64,000 bases of DNA from Pseudomonas sp. LB-090624 (GTDB taxonomy: Bacteria > Pseudomonadota > Gammaproteobacteria > Pseudomonadales > Pseudomonadaceae): contig NZ_QJRL01000017.1 in NCBI RefSeq assembly GCF_003205205.1, positions 45,582 through 109,581 on the forward strand, in the 5' to 3' direction. The translations under genes were made by a program, and so were the position numbers. Positions 33,840 to 43,091 of the stretch are shown here, one piece after another; the stretch's first letter is position 1, and the number at the start of each line of letters is the position of its first letter. The notes beneath the pieces were generated by a model, which ran no database searches, had not been told where the DNA came from, and saw only the letters and a program-made list of their open reading frames with translations.

Positions 33840-35156
33840 ATGTTCAACAACAAGCTCAAGCAAGAAATCCGGCAGCTGCGCGAAGACCTGATGTCCATCG
33901 AACAGGTCAAGAGCAGCCTCGACAGCGAGATGCTGGTTCTGCAACTCGACCCACAGGGACGGATCGAGATGGTCAACGGCAATTTCGAGAGCGAGATGCT
34001 CTACCGTGCCGAACAATTGCTTGGACGCAACATAGAGGACATCGTCCCGGGCCATGTCAAGTCGCTGGATTTCTACCAGCGCATGAAAACCGCGATCAGC
34101 CGCGGCGAGCACCTGAACGGCGCGTTCCGCCTGCTGCGTGGCAATGGCCAGGAAGCCTGGCTGCGCTCGATTCTGCAGCCGGTCAAGGACAGTGAGGGGC
34201 GCATCAAGTACTTCACCCTGCATTCCAGCGACCTCACCCGCACCATCGAGACCTCGCGCGAGCACGAAAGCCTGATCAAGGCGCTGATGCGTTCTACGGC
34301 GGTGATCGAGTTCGACCTCGACGGCACCATCCTCACCGCCAACGAGCGCTTCCTGACCAGTGTCGGTTACCGCCTGGAGCAGATCCGCGGCAAGCACCAC
34401 CGTATGTTCTGCGAGCCGGAAGAGTCCAACTCGGTTGGCTACCAGGCATTCTGGGACAAGCTGCGTCGAGGCGAGTACGTTGCCGACCGCTTCAAGCGCA
34501 TTGATGCCCATGGCCGGGTAATCTGGCTGGAAGCTTCGTACAACCCGATCTTCGATGCCCACGACGTGCTGTACAAGGTGGTCAAGTTCGCGACCGTGAT
34601 TACCGACCAGGTCAATCAGGAGCAAGCGGTAGCCGAGGCGGCAGATGTTGCCTACAACACCTCGCTGGGGACTGATGCCAGCGCACGCAAGGCCACCGAT
34701 GTAGTGACCCAGAGCGTCAGCGTGATGCGTGGCCTGGAGGCCTCCATGCAAGAGGCGGCCGAAGGCATTCAGGCGCTGGATACCCAGTCGCGGGTGATCG
34801 GTTCGATCATCAAGACCATCAGTGATATTGCCGGGCAGACCAACCTGCTGGCCTTGAACGCCGCCATTGAAGCGGCCCGCGCGGGCGAACAGGGGCGCGG
34901 CTTTGCCGTGGTCGCCGACGAAGTGCGCCAGCTGGCCTCACGCACCAGCACCGCCACCGAGGAAATCGCCCGGGTAGTGCAGCAGAACTCGCAGCTGGCG
35001 CAGGCGGCGGTGGCGATCATCGACACCAGCAAGCGTCAGGCCGAACAGGGGCTGGCGCTGGCGGATGAGACGGGCAACGTGATTGTCGAGATCCAGGACG
35101 GGGCGAAGCGGGTAGTGGATGTGGTGGGGCAGTTTTCCAGCCGGTTGGGGCAATAA
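33840..35156 (+). CDS. soluble PAS-PAS methyl-accepting chemotaxis protein (BdlA/Aer-like)
   Basis: This 438-residue protein has no membrane segment. Two PAS domains (roughly residues 25-125 and 145-255) precede a methyl-accepting signalling domain with the conserved hairpin tip IAGQTNLLALNAAIEAARAGEQGRGFAVVADEVR, shown by its key residues near 320-355. This is the layout of BdlA of P. aeruginosa, a biofilm-dispersion and redox/energy-taxis receptor. The ATG at 33840 has a CAGGAGAG ribosome binding site. Ligand, such as heme or FAD, cannot be told from sequence. A FliA-type promoter precedes it. Confidence 0.88.
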   Translation: MFNNKLKQEIRQLREDLMSIEQVKSSLDSEMLVLQLDPQGRIEMVNGNFESEMLYRAEQLLGRNIEDIVPGHVKSLDFYQRMKTAISRGEHLNGAFRLLRGNGQEAWLRSILQPVKDSEGRIKYFTLHSSDLTRTIETSREHESLIKALMRSTAVIEFDLDGTILTANERFLTSVGYRLEQIRGKHHRMFCEPEESNSVGYQAFWDKLRRGEYVADRFKRIDAHGRVIWLEASYNPIFDAHDVLYKVVKFATVITDQVNQEQAVAEAADVAYNTSLGTDASARKATDVVTQSVSVMRGLEASMQEAAEGIQALDTQSRVIGSIIKTISDIAGQTNLLALNAAIEAARAGEQGRGFAVVADEVRQLASRTSTATEEIARVVQQNSQLAQAAVAIIDTSKRQAEQGLALADETGNVIVEIQDGAKRVVDVVGQFSSRLGQ

Positions 35157-35246
35157 GCCCCAACCCAGGCAGGCTCCGCGTTTTCCGTGAGCGGCCTTAT
35201 GCCGTGATAGGGCCGCAGGATTTCAGCACTGACGCACTGGGTGTTG

Positions 35247-35263
35247 GGGCCGCGTTGCGGCCC
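35247..35263. terminator. hairpin between convergent genes
   Basis: The stem GGGCCGC / GCGGCCC with a GTT loop lies between the chemoreceptor gene and convergent cysZ. There is no T-run. Confidence 0.45.
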
Positions 35264-35333
35264 TGTCACGACACCGGGCCGCCCCCACAGTGACCGGGCG
35301 TGGCAAGCGTGATGTGCAACCTGCCGTGAGAGA

Positions 35334-36062
35334 TCAGTTGCGCTCGCGCACCCAGAACAACGTGGCCCCGGCCACTGCCGCCGGCATCATCAGCACGTTC
35401 ACCCCCGGGATAAGCAACGCCAGGTAGGTAATCCCGCCAAAGCCCAGCGACTGCCAGCGCTTCTGCCGCAGCCAGGCGAGCATGTCCTGCCAGCTCATCT
35501 TGTTGTTGTCCGCCGGGTAGTCGATGTACTGGATGGCCATCATCCACACGCCGAAGATCAGCCACAGCGGCGCTGCTACCACGTTGACCACCGGGATCAG
35601 CGACAGGATGAACAGGCCGATGGCGCGTGGCAGGAAGTAGCCCAGCTTGCGCATTTCGCGGCTGAAGGTACGCGGCACCATGGCCACAAGCTCGCCCCAG
35701 CTGAAGGCGGGGAAGTTGTCTTCGCCACGGACCACCACCTCGACCTTTTCCGCCAGGAACCCGTTGAATGGCGCGGCAATGATGTTAGCCACCAGGGTGA
35801 ACGTAAAGAACACCATCAGCACCAGAAGGGCGACGAACAGTGGCCAGAGTATGTAGCTGAGGAAGCTCAACCAGTCTGGCAATGTTGGCATCAGGGCATC
35901 CAGCCACACGGCGAACTCGTGGCCGGCGAAGTAGACCAGGCCACCGAACAGCAACAGGTTCACCGCCAGCGGCAGCAGCACGAACAACCGCAGGTTGGGG
36001 CTCAGCACCAGTTTCAGGCCTTCGCGCAGGTATTGGGGGCCAGAGAGGACAGGGGCTTGCAT
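35334..36062 (-). CDS. cysZ: sulfate transporter CysZ
   Basis: CysZ is an inner-membrane protein of the EI24/CysZ family that supports sulfate uptake for cysteine synthesis. This 242-residue protein shows at least four hydrophobic segments and begins MQAPVLSGPQYLREGLKLV. It is divergent from trxB, with a 321-base shared upstream region. A GCAGAGAAGG-like ribosome binding site precedes the ATG. The family assignment is good; regulation by CysB is possible but no site is clear. Confidence 0.9.
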   Translation of the reverse strand: MQAPVLSGPQYLREGLKLVLSPNLRLFVLLPLAVNLLLFGGLVYFAGHEFAVWLDALMPTLPDWLSFLSYILWPLFVALLVLMVFFTFTLVANIIAAPFNGFLAEKVEVVVRGEDNFPAFSWGELVAMVPRTFSREMRKLGYFLPRAIGLFILSLIPVVNVVAAPLWLIFGVWMMAIQYIDYPADNNKMSWQDMLAWLRQKRWQSLGFGGITYLALLIPGVNVLMMPAAVAGATLFWVRERN

Positions 36063-36383
36063 CGAGACACTCCGCAGAGAAGGAAAACGCGCTGACCTTA
36101 CCGAGTTTGGCGCGCCGACGAAAGGCGGGTAGCGGGTGGGAAACGGCCTGTAACAAAAGCGCCAGCAGCTTGGCTATCGATGAAATCGCAGCATAGACGA
36201 TGCCTATGAGGTGGATTGTCTAAGGATATTTCCTTAATCTTTGCGACCTCGCTACAGTGCGCTCAACTTTCCGCTTTCCGGGCCTGCGCGTTGTAGCCTT
36301 CCCCAAGTGCTGCGTGGGTCCTTTTTAATTTTCCAGCTGGCGCCGCCGGTATCGGATACCGGCCCGCTCGACAGGAGTTCGAC
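36063..36383. other. cysZ-trxB divergent intergenic region
   Basis: This 321-base stretch carries no gene. It holds the OxyR-type site and its promoter (36193-36258) and a leader of about 120 bases to trxB. The leader contains a perfect palindrome, CCGGTATC-G-GATACCGG, at 36346-36362. The promoter of cysZ should lie in the first 130 bases. Confidence 0.6.
36193..36229 (+). promoter_or_regulatory. OxyR-type operator upstream of trxB
   Basis: The pattern ATAG-N7-CTAT-N7-ATTG-N7-ATAT matches the OxyR tetramer-site spacing ATAG-N7-CTAT-N7-ATAG-N7-CTAT. The first half-sites are perfect and the second half is degenerate. The site abuts a weak -35 box, TTCCTT (36230-36235), which is 17 bases from a -10-like TACAGT (36253-36258). 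This is the expected arrangement for OxyR activation. Confidence 0.65.
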
Positions 36384-37346
36384 ATGTCCGAAGTACGTCA
36401 TTCGCGCGTCATCATTCTTGGTTCCGGCCCTGCCGGTTACAGCGCCGCGGTGTATGCCGCACGTGCCAACCTCAAGCCGCTGCTGATCACCGGCATGCAG
36501 GCCGGCGGCCAGCTGACCACCACCACCGAAGTGGATAACTGGCCGGGTGACCCCCACGGCCTGACCGGCCCGGCACTGATGCAGCGCATGCAAGAGCATG
36601 CCGAGCGCTTTGAAACTGAAATCGTCTTCGACCACATCAATGCCGTCGACCTGGCCAACAAGCCGTTCACCCTGCAGGGTGACAGCGGCAAGTACACCTG
36701 CGACGCGCTTATCATCGCCACTGGCGCCAGCGCTCGCTACCTGGGCCTGCCGTCGGAAGAAACCTTCATGGGCAAGGGTGTTTCGGCCTGCGCCACCTGC
36801 GACGGTTTCTTCTACCGCAACAAGCCGGTCGCTGTGGTGGGTGGTGGCAACACTGCCGTCGAAGAAGCGCTGTACCTGGCCAACATCGCCAGCAAGGTGA
36901 CCCTGGTACACCGCCGCGAGACCTTCCGCGCCGAGAAGATCCTGGTCGACAAGCTGAACGCCCGCGTGGCCGAAGGCAAGATCGAGCTCAAGCTCAACGC
37001 CACCCTGGACGAAGTGCTGGGTGACAACATGGGCGTAACCGGTGCGCGCCTGAAGAACAACGACGGCAGCAGCGACGAAATCAAGGTCGACGGCGTGTTC
37101 ATCGCCATTGGCCACACCCCGAACACTTCGCTGTTCGAAGGCCAGCTGACCCTGAAGGACGGTTACCTGGTGGTGAATGGTGGCCGCGAAGGCAATGCCA
37201 CCGCCACCAACGTCGAGGGTGTTTTCGCTGCCGGCGATGTGGCCGACCACGTTTATCGCCAGGCCATTACCTCGGCCGGTGCCGGCTGCATGGCAGCGCT
37301 GGACGTCGAGCGCTACCTGGACGGGCTGGCCAACGCCTCGTTCTGA
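36384..37346 (+). CDS. trxB: thioredoxin reductase
   Basis: TrxB reduces thioredoxin with NADPH through FAD and a redox-active disulfide. This 320-residue protein has the FAD motif GSGPAGYSAA near residue 13, the active-site pair C136-A-T-C139, the NADPH motif VVGGGNTAVEEA, and the C-terminal FAAGDVAD. The ATG follows AGGAG. An OxyR-type site upstream fits induction by peroxide. It ends in a strong bidirectional terminator facing nadC. Confidence 0.96.
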   Translation: MSEVRHSRVIILGSGPAGYSAAVYAARANLKPLLITGMQAGGQLTTTTEVDNWPGDPHGLTGPALMQRMQEHAERFETEIVFDHINAVDLANKPFTLQGDSGKYTCDALIIATGASARYLGLPSEETFMGKGVSACATCDGFFYRNKPVAVVGGGNTAVEEALYLANIASKVTLVHRRETFRAEKILVDKLNARVAEGKIELKLNATLDEVLGDNMGVTGARLKNNDGSSDEIKVDGVFIAIGHTPNTSLFEGQLTLKDGYLVVNGGREGNATATNVEGVFAAGDVADHVYRQAITSAGAGCMAALDVERYLDGLANASF

Positions 37347-37374
37347 TCCAGCGGGGCGCAGAGCGCCCCCCATC

Positions 37375-37402
37375 AAAAAACCGGCTCTGAAGCCGGTTTT
37401 TT
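37375..37402. terminator. bidirectional Rho-independent terminator
   Basis: The stem ACCGGCT / AGCCGGT, with a run of A residues on the left and T residues on the right, lies between the convergent trxB and nadC genes. Confidence 0.92.
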
Positions 37403-37418
37403 GTTGCCCGCAATCAGC

Positions 37419-38267
37419 TTACAGGCTCAAGCGCATCGACAAATCGACCGCCTTCACATCCTTGGTCATCGCGCCTATCGAGATGTAGTCCACACCTGTC
37501 TCGGCAATTACCCGCAAGGTGGTCTCGTTGACCCCGCCACTGGCCTCCAGCTTGGCCTTGCCGGCAGTGATCCGCACCGCTTCGCGCATTTCATCCAGGC
37601 TCAGCTCATCAAGCATGATGATGTCCGCGCCAGCGGCCAGTGCCTCGCGCAGCTCGTCCAGGCTCTCTACCTCGATTTCCACAGGCTTGCCCGGCGCGAT
37701 GCGGTGCGCCGCAGCCACCGCCTCGGCCACTCCGCCGCTGGCCGCAATGTGGTTTTCCTTGATCAGGAAGGCGTCGTACAGGCCAATGCGGTGGTTGTCA
37801 CAGCCACCACAGGTAACCGCGTATTTTTGCGCCAGGCGCAGGCCTGGCAAGGTCTTGCGGGTGTCCAGCAAGCGTACCTGGGTGCCTTCCACAAGGTCGG
37901 CGAGGAAGCGTGCACGGGTGGCGACCCCCGACAGCATCTGCAGGAAGTTCAGCGCGCTGCGTTCACCACTGAGCAGGGAACGGGCCGGGCCTTCGAGGTG
38001 GAACAGCGGCTGATTGGCTGTGGCCCGTTCGCCGTCAGCCACTTGCCAGTGCACTGCCACCCGCGGATCGAGCTGGCGGAACACGGCATCCACCCAGGCG
38101 GTGCCGGCGACCACGCAGTCTTCGCGAGTGATGATGGTCGCCTTGGCCAGGCGCTCGGCCGGGATCAACTGCGCGGTGATATCGCCACTGCCGATGTCCT
38201 CCAACAGCGCGCGGCGCACGTTGGCTTCAATTTCAGCGGTCAGGTCGGCAAGGCGTAGGTTCGGCAT
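37419..38267 (-). CDS. nadC: nicotinate-nucleotide pyrophosphorylase (carboxylating)
   Basis: NadC converts quinolinate and PRPP to nicotinate mononucleotide in NAD synthesis. This 282-residue protein has EDIGSGDITAQLIP near the N-terminus, TRKTLPGLRLAQKYAV in the middle and the C-terminal EASGGVNETTLRVIAETGVDYISIGAMT barrel segment, given here by its key residues. A GTG at 38279 is possible, but the ATG at 38267 is preceded by TGGAG. It is divergent from the DUF1631 gene. Confidence 0.95.
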   Translation of the reverse strand: MPNLRLADLTAEIEANVRRALLEDIGSGDITAQLIPAERLAKATIITREDCVVAGTAWVDAVFRQLDPRVAVHWQVADGERATANQPLFHLEGPARSLLSGERSALNFLQMLSGVATRARFLADLVEGTQVRLLDTRKTLPGLRLAQKYAVTCGGCDNHRIGLYDAFLIKENHIAASGGVAEAVAAAHRIAPGKPVEIEVESLDELREALAAGADIIMLDELSLDEMREAVRITAGKAKLEASGGVNETTLRVIAETGVDYISIGAMTKDVKAVDLSMRLSL

Positions 38268-38509
38268 GGTCGGCTCCACAAGCTAGATGCCCGCGATTAT
38301 AGGGCAGGGGGCTTGTGTGTACAGCCGCCTTGGCGATGACCTTTGGTCGGGCGCTGCGAGCAACCGGGGGAAATCACGGTCTTTAACCAGCCCGTGAAAC
38401 GGCGCTGGCAGCTGTGCGAATTTTTCCCGATAATAGCGACCAGTATTTGGCGTCATAGCTTTGACGATCTTCAGCCCCTCCGGGCGAGACACCCTGCAAG
38501 GAGTCCAGG

Positions 38510-40657
38510 ATGCATAAAGAAGGCAAGGTGGTGCCCTTGGTGGCGGCCATCGACCGAGGCGGGCGTGCGCCCCTGCCTTGCCTTCCGGTGTTGCTGCTGC
38601 AAGTGCGCGACAAGGCCGCCCTGCAGTTGCGCCAGGGTTTGCAGGACTTGTTCGATAACGCCGACGACACCCTTTTCGAAATGGCCGACAAGGCCTTCGA
38701 CCGCGGTGACCAGAACTTGTATTTCGAAGCCATGCGCGACCTGCGCCTGAAGCGTAAAAGCATCGAGCGTGGCTTTCTGGATACCTTCTACGACACCTTT
38801 GCCCGCATCGGCCAGGCCGACCTGCTGGCGCCTCTGGTCGACCCTGTGAGCTCCCGCACCAAGGGCCAGATAGAGCGGGCCGCCGCTGTCGAAGGCATGG
38901 TGGCGCGGGTGCTGTCACGCGATGGCATTGCCTTGCAGCAACTGGGTTTGCGCTTGCAGGTGTTGCTCGACCGCCCTGTGTTCGAGCAATACAACCCGCT
39001 GGGGCCTGCCGCGTTATGTGACTACTTCCTCGACGCCGGGCGCAGCCTGGGGGTTGGCCTGCGGGTCAAGCTGGTGCTGCTGAAGCTGTTCGAGCGCTAT
39101 GTGCTACGCGATGCCGATGTGATCTACGGCGAAGCCAACCAGTTGCTGGCTGCTGCCGGGGTTCTGCCAGAGCTGCAACCGGCACCGCGCAGGCGTGCCG
39201 AAGACCGGCGCATGCCTGCACGACGAGGGCCGGTGCAGCTTGGTCAGGAGGTGGACGCGGATGCGGCAGGGCAGGCGTTCTTTGCCTCGTTGCAAACCCT
39301 GCTCGCCCCGCTGCGCGGGCAGTTTGCCCCACGCTTGCAGGCGGTGGCTGCCGCGCAGCCGATCAGTAGCGCAGACCTGCTCAGGCTGCTGTCGCATCTG
39401 CAGCGTTATGCGCCTGCCAGCCACGAGGCCGATGATTTCGACCTCGGCCAGCAGCTGGAGCAACTGCTGTTGCGGGTCAGCGTGCGCAGCGGCACACGCC
39501 GGCGCCTGTCCGTGGCCGACGAAGACATGATCAACCTGGTTGGCCTGCTGTTCGCCTTCATCCACAACGACGACAACCTGCCGGCCAGCCTGCGGGCGTT
39601 GATTGCGCATCTGCATATCCCGCTGCTCAAGGTGGCATTGCTGGACAAGGGGCTGTTCAGCCGGTCCAGCCACCCGGCGCGCCGTCTGCTCAACGAAATC
39701 GCCGGTGCGGCGATTGGCTGGGAATGCGGTGGCGAAGGCCTACGTGACAGCCTGCATTTGCGGGTACAGCGTATTGTTCAGCGCCTGCTCAATGATTTTG
39801 CCGAGGATGCCAGCCTGTTCACCGAGCTGCTGGAGGACTTCCTCGCCTTCAACCAGGACGAGCGGCGGCGCAACGAGTTGCTAGAGCAGCGCACCCGCGA
39901 TGCTGAAGAAGGCCGTGCCCGGGCGTTGCAAGCCCGGCAGCAGGTTCAGCAAGTACTCAACCAGCGCCTGCGCGGCAGGGTGTTGCCGCAGGTGGTGGTG
40001 CAGATGCTGGTACAGGCCTGGAGCCAGGTGCTGCTGCTGGCATGGCTCAAGCAGAGCGAAGCCTCGCAAGCCTGGCAGGATGCTCTGCAGGCAATGGACA
40101 CACTACTGGCCAGCATCACCCCAACCCATGAGCCGCAAGCCTTGTTGCAGCAGGTGCCCGGCTTGCTCAAGGCGTTGCGTGATGGCCTGGCCAGCGTGGC
40201 GCTGGACTCGCAAGCCACCCGGGAGTTTTTCCTGCAACTGGAGCAATTGCACCTGCGTGCCTGCGCGGGTGCCGCGCAGCAGCCGGGGGGCGAGAGCCAA
40301 CCCTCGAGCGACGTGCTGGTGGCCGAGGAAATCGTGCTGGCCATCGCCGAAGAACCTGCCTGCGCACCGCTGCGGATCGACGACGGCCAGGCTGGGGCGC
40401 TGCGCCAGGCCCAACGCCTGCGTATCGGCACCTGGGTTGAGGTATTCGATGAAGGCGAACCGTTGCGTTGCAAGTTGGTAGCGCGTATTGCCGCCAGCGA
40501 CCGGCTGGTATTCGCCAACCGCACCGGCATGAAGGTGCGCGAGTGGAGCAGTACCAGCCTGGCCAAAGCCCTGCAACGCAACGAAGTTCGCGTACTGGAT
40601 GACGGGTTGCTGTTCGAGCGGGCGCTGGAAGCGGTGCTCGACGGCTTGCGCACGTAG
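38510..40657 (+). CDS. DUF1631 family protein
   Basis: This 715-residue protein matches the DUF1631 family, sometimes mis-annotated as thymidine phosphorylase. It is largely helical with no membrane segment and no catalytic motif I recognise. A C-terminal region (about residues 610-700) containing GTWVEVFDEGEPLRCKL and VFANRTGMKVREWS looks like a PilZ-like or small beta-barrel domain. A GGAG ribosome binding site precedes the ATG at 38510. It is divergent from nadC and upstream of ampD. Function is unknown. Confidence 0.82.
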   Translation: MHKEGKVVPLVAAIDRGGRAPLPCLPVLLLQVRDKAALQLRQGLQDLFDNADDTLFEMADKAFDRGDQNLYFEAMRDLRLKRKSIERGFLDTFYDTFARIGQADLLAPLVDPVSSRTKGQIERAAAVEGMVARVLSRDGIALQQLGLRLQVLLDRPVFEQYNPLGPAALCDYFLDAGRSLGVGLRVKLVLLKLFERYVLRDADVIYGEANQLLAAAGVLPELQPAPRRRAEDRRMPARRGPVQLGQEVDADAAGQAFFASLQTLLAPLRGQFAPRLQAVAAAQPISSADLLRLLSHLQRYAPASHEADDFDLGQQLEQLLLRVSVRSGTRRRLSVADEDMINLVGLLFAFIHNDDNLPASLRALIAHLHIPLLKVALLDKGLFSRSSHPARRLLNEIAGAAIGWECGGEGLRDSLHLRVQRIVQRLLNDFAEDASLFTELLEDFLAFNQDERRRNELLEQRTRDAEEGRARALQARQQVQQVLNQRLRGRVLPQVVVQMLVQAWSQVLLLAWLKQSEASQAWQDALQAMDTLLASITPTHEPQALLQQVPGLLKALRDGLASVALDSQATREFFLQLEQLHLRACAGAAQQPGGESQPSSDVLVAEEIVLAIAEEPACAPLRIDDGQAGALRQAQRLRIGTWVEVFDEGEPLRCKLVARIAASDRLVFANRTGMKVREWSSTSLAKALQRNEVRVLDDGLLFERALEAVLDGLRT

Positions 40658-40848
40658 CCGCGCTTGCATGGCGTAGGCCCGCGCAGGTGGCGATCCCGTG
40701 GCCGCAGCCGGGGCCGACGACCGCGAGGTCTGTTTCGCGGGCACACCGATCCTGCCAGGGTTGCTCGCATTACAATCATTCACATGCACAGCGCCGTGGC
40801 CGCAGGGCATACTGTGGCTCTGTTCACGGCGCTTTCAGGATTTGCCCC

Positions 40849-41421
40849 ATGCAATTGGACCGTGCCACTGGCTGGTTCCACGGAACTGGAATCACCCACT
40901 GCCCTTCGCCAAACTTCAATGCTCGCCCCGAAGGCGAATCGATTTCCCTGCTGGTGATCCACAACATCAGCCTGCCGCCGGCCTGCTTCGGTACCGGCAA
41001 GGTGCAGCAGTTCTTCCAGAACCGCCTGGACCCCGACGAACACCCGTACTTCGCCAGCATCAACCACTTGACCGTGTCGGCGCACCTGTTTGTCGAGCGT
41101 GACGGCGCAGTGACCCAGTTCGTTTCGTTGCGCGACCGCGCCTGGCACGCGGGTGTGTCTTGCTTCGACGGGCGTGAAGGCTGCAACGACTTTTCCATCG
41201 GCATCGAACTGGAAGGCACCGACGACCAGCCCTATACCGATGCCCAGTACACCGTGCTGGAGCAACTCACCCGGCACATCCGCAGCGCCTGGCCGGCCAT
41301 CGACCTGGGCCGCATCCAGGGCCATAGCGACATTGCCCCGCAGCGCAAGAGCGACCCCGGCCCGGCGTTCGACTGGCCGCGCTACCGCCAGGCGCTGCAG
41401 CACAACGAGGACAAGGCATGA
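40849..41421 (+). CDS. ampD: 1,6-anhydro-N-acetylmuramyl-L-alanine amidase
   Basis: AmpD is a cytoplasmic zinc amidase that cleaves the peptide from 1,6-anhydro-muropeptides in cell-wall recycling. Loss derepresses the beta-lactamase AmpC through AmpR. The 190-residue protein has zinc ligands H38 (LLVIHN), H159 and D169 (GHSDIAPQRKSDPG). The ATG at 40849 is the family start, whereas the frame is open from 40687. The stop overlaps the ampE start (ATGA), so the two are coupled. Confidence 0.95.
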   Translation: MQLDRATGWFHGTGITHCPSPNFNARPEGESISLLVIHNISLPPACFGTGKVQQFFQNRLDPDEHPYFASINHLTVSAHLFVERDGAVTQFVSLRDRAWHAGVSCFDGREGCNDFSIGIELEGTDDQPYTDAQYTVLEQLTRHIRSAWPAIDLGRIQGHSDIAPQRKSDPGPAFDWPRYRQALQHNEDKA

Positions 41422-42248
41422 GTTTTCTGGTGTTGTTGCTGGCGCTGTGGGTCGAAAAATTCTCGGCCTTGCGTCATCAGGTGCAGCGCGACGGGTTCTT
41501 CCTTGGCGAGCTGGTGCGGCTGGAGCGCAGCGGCAAGGTTCACCCGTGGTGGACGCTGGCCATCCTGGTGCTGGCCCCGGTAGCTCTACTGGTGTTGCTG
41601 CTGCATGTACTGGAGCCTGTGGCCTACGGTTTGCTGGCCCTGCCGGTGCACCTGCTGGTGCTGGTCTACAGCCTCGGCCGTGGCGATGCCAAGGCTTCGC
41701 TGGGCCCGTTCCGTGATGCCTGGCGGCGCGGTGATGACCAGGCGGCGCTGCATGTGGCCGAGCGTGATCTGGGCCTGGCGGCCGATGAGCCGCACAGCCT
41801 GCTGGTGCGGGTGCAGGGCAACTTGTTGTGGCAGGTGTACCAGGGCTTTTTTGCGGTGATCTTCTGGTATTTCGTGTTGGGCCCAGGGGCGGCACTGGCC
41901 TATCGGCTGCTGGCACTATGCGGTGAACACAGCAAGCAGCCGGCGCTGAAGGCGCGGGCCGAGCAGCTGCGGCACGTCATGGACTGGCTCCCGGTGCGGG
42001 CACTGGCATTGAGCTTTGCCCTGGTGGGCAACTTCCTGGCGGTGACGCGGGTGATGCTGCACGAAGTGCTCAACTGGCATATCAGCGCTGCGCACCTGGT
42101 GGCCCGGGTCGGGCGCATTGCCGATGACATTCCTGAAGAAGAAGACAGCCAGCGCGGGTTGGGGCGTCTGGACAGCCTGTGGGAGCTGCTGCTGCGCTGT
42201 GCGGTGTTGTGGTATGCCGGGTTTGCGCTGTGGACGGTGTTGGTCTGA
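41418..42248 (+). CDS. ampE: AmpE inner-membrane regulatory protein
   Basis: AmpE is an inner-membrane protein encoded with ampD and linked to beta-lactamase induction and signalling. This 276-residue protein begins MSFLVLLLALWVEKFS and has several membrane segments: one near the start, others around 45-75, 140-170 and at the C-terminus. It overlaps ampD by four bases. It ends before a long perfect hairpin. Confidence 0.9.
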   Translation: MSFLVLLLALWVEKFSALRHQVQRDGFFLGELVRLERSGKVHPWWTLAILVLAPVALLVLLLHVLEPVAYGLLALPVHLLVLVYSLGRGDAKASLGPFRDAWRRGDDQAALHVAERDLGLAADEPHSLLVRVQGNLLWQVYQGFFAVIFWYFVLGPGAALAYRLLALCGEHSKQPALKARAEQLRHVMDWLPVRALALSFALVGNFLAVTRVMLHEVLNWHISAAHLVARVGRIADDIPEEEDSQRGLGRLDSLWELLLRCAVLWYAGFALWTVLV

Positions 42249-42254
42249 AGCCAT

Positions 42255-42295
42255 TCAAGGGCTGCTTCGCGGATTGCCCGCGAAGCAGCCCTTGA
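42255..42295. terminator. 18-bp perfect inverted repeat (REP-like hairpin)
   Basis: The 18-base arm at 42255-42272 and its exact complement at 42278-42295 flank the loop ATTGC. The core GCTTCGCGG is like Pseudomonas REP units. It lies between convergent ampE and the TatD gene and probably ends both transcripts. Confidence 0.8.
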
Positions 42296-42312
42296 AGACG
42301 GAGCGTTTTCAG

Positions 42313-43089
42313 CTACCAGCCAAAGACCTCGCAGGCATTGCGACTGCTGGCGTCTGCCAGCGCGCCAACCTCCACCCCCATCACCTGAGCCAGGGCTTCG
42401 GCAATCTCCGGCAGGTGCTCGGGGCTGTTCCTCACCCTCGGGTACATCACCGGCGCCATGTCGGGTGAGTCTGTCTCCAGCACCACGCTGTCCAGCGGTA
42501 GCCGCGCCAGGGTCTTGCGCAGCCGTAGCGCTTGCGGCCAGGTCGCCGCACCGCCCAGGCCGAGCCGAAAACCCAGCTTGATGTATTCGCGGGCCTCCTC
42601 ATAACTGCCGGCGAACGCATGGATCACGCCCGCCCGCACCGGCTTGTAGCGCTTCAGCGTGGCGATCACCTGGGCATGGCTGCGGCGCACATGCAGCAGC
42701 GCCGGCAGCTCGAAGTCGCAGGCCATCTGCAGCTGTGCTTCGAACAGCGCCTGCTGGCGTGTTTTGTCCAGGCTATCGAGGTAGTAGTCCAGACCAAACT
42801 CGCCCACGGCGCATAGCCGCGGGTCTGCGCGCAGGCGCTCCAACCACTCGCGCAGCTGCGTCAGATGCTCGGGCCGATGCTGGTCGAGGTAGACCGGGTG
42901 CAGGCCCAGCGCGGCGAACACGCACGGCTCGGTACAGGCCAGCTCCCACACCCGCTGGAAGTTCGTCTGGTAAACCCCCAATACCACCATCCGCTCCACC
43001 CCGCGTGCCGCCGCGCTGGCCAGTAGGCGTGGGCGGTCGCCGTCGAAGTCGGGGAAGTCCAGGTGAGTGTGGGTGTCGATCAGGCGCAT
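42313..43089 (-). CDS. TatD family metal-dependent hydrolase
   Basis: This 258-residue TIM-barrel protein of the TatD family, usually 3'-5' DNase or deacylase, has the N-terminal metal motif DTHTHLDF. The mid-protein blocks are AVGEFGLDYY and LPALLHVRRSH, and VVLETDSPDM lies near the C-terminus. The start ATG at 43089 is 2 bases after the stop of the fruR gene on the same strand, so the two are co-transcribed. The frame is open far upstream but only this start fits the family. Confidence 0.9.
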   Translation of the reverse strand: MRLIDTHTHLDFPDFDGDRPRLLASAAARGVERMVVLGVYQTNFQRVWELACTEPCVFAALGLHPVYLDQHRPEHLTQLREWLERLRADPRLCAVGEFGLDYYLDSLDKTRQQALFEAQLQMACDFELPALLHVRRSHAQVIATLKRYKPVRAGVIHAFAGSYEEAREYIKLGFRLGLGGAATWPQALRLRKTLARLPLDSVVLETDSPDMAPVMYPRVRNSPEHLPEIAEALAQVMGVEVGALADASSRNACEVFGW

Positions 43090-43091
43090 GT

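Noticed and set aside
40658..40848. Small frames between the DUF1631 gene and ampD
   Set aside because: They are upstream extensions of ampD or chance frames, and none has a good start.
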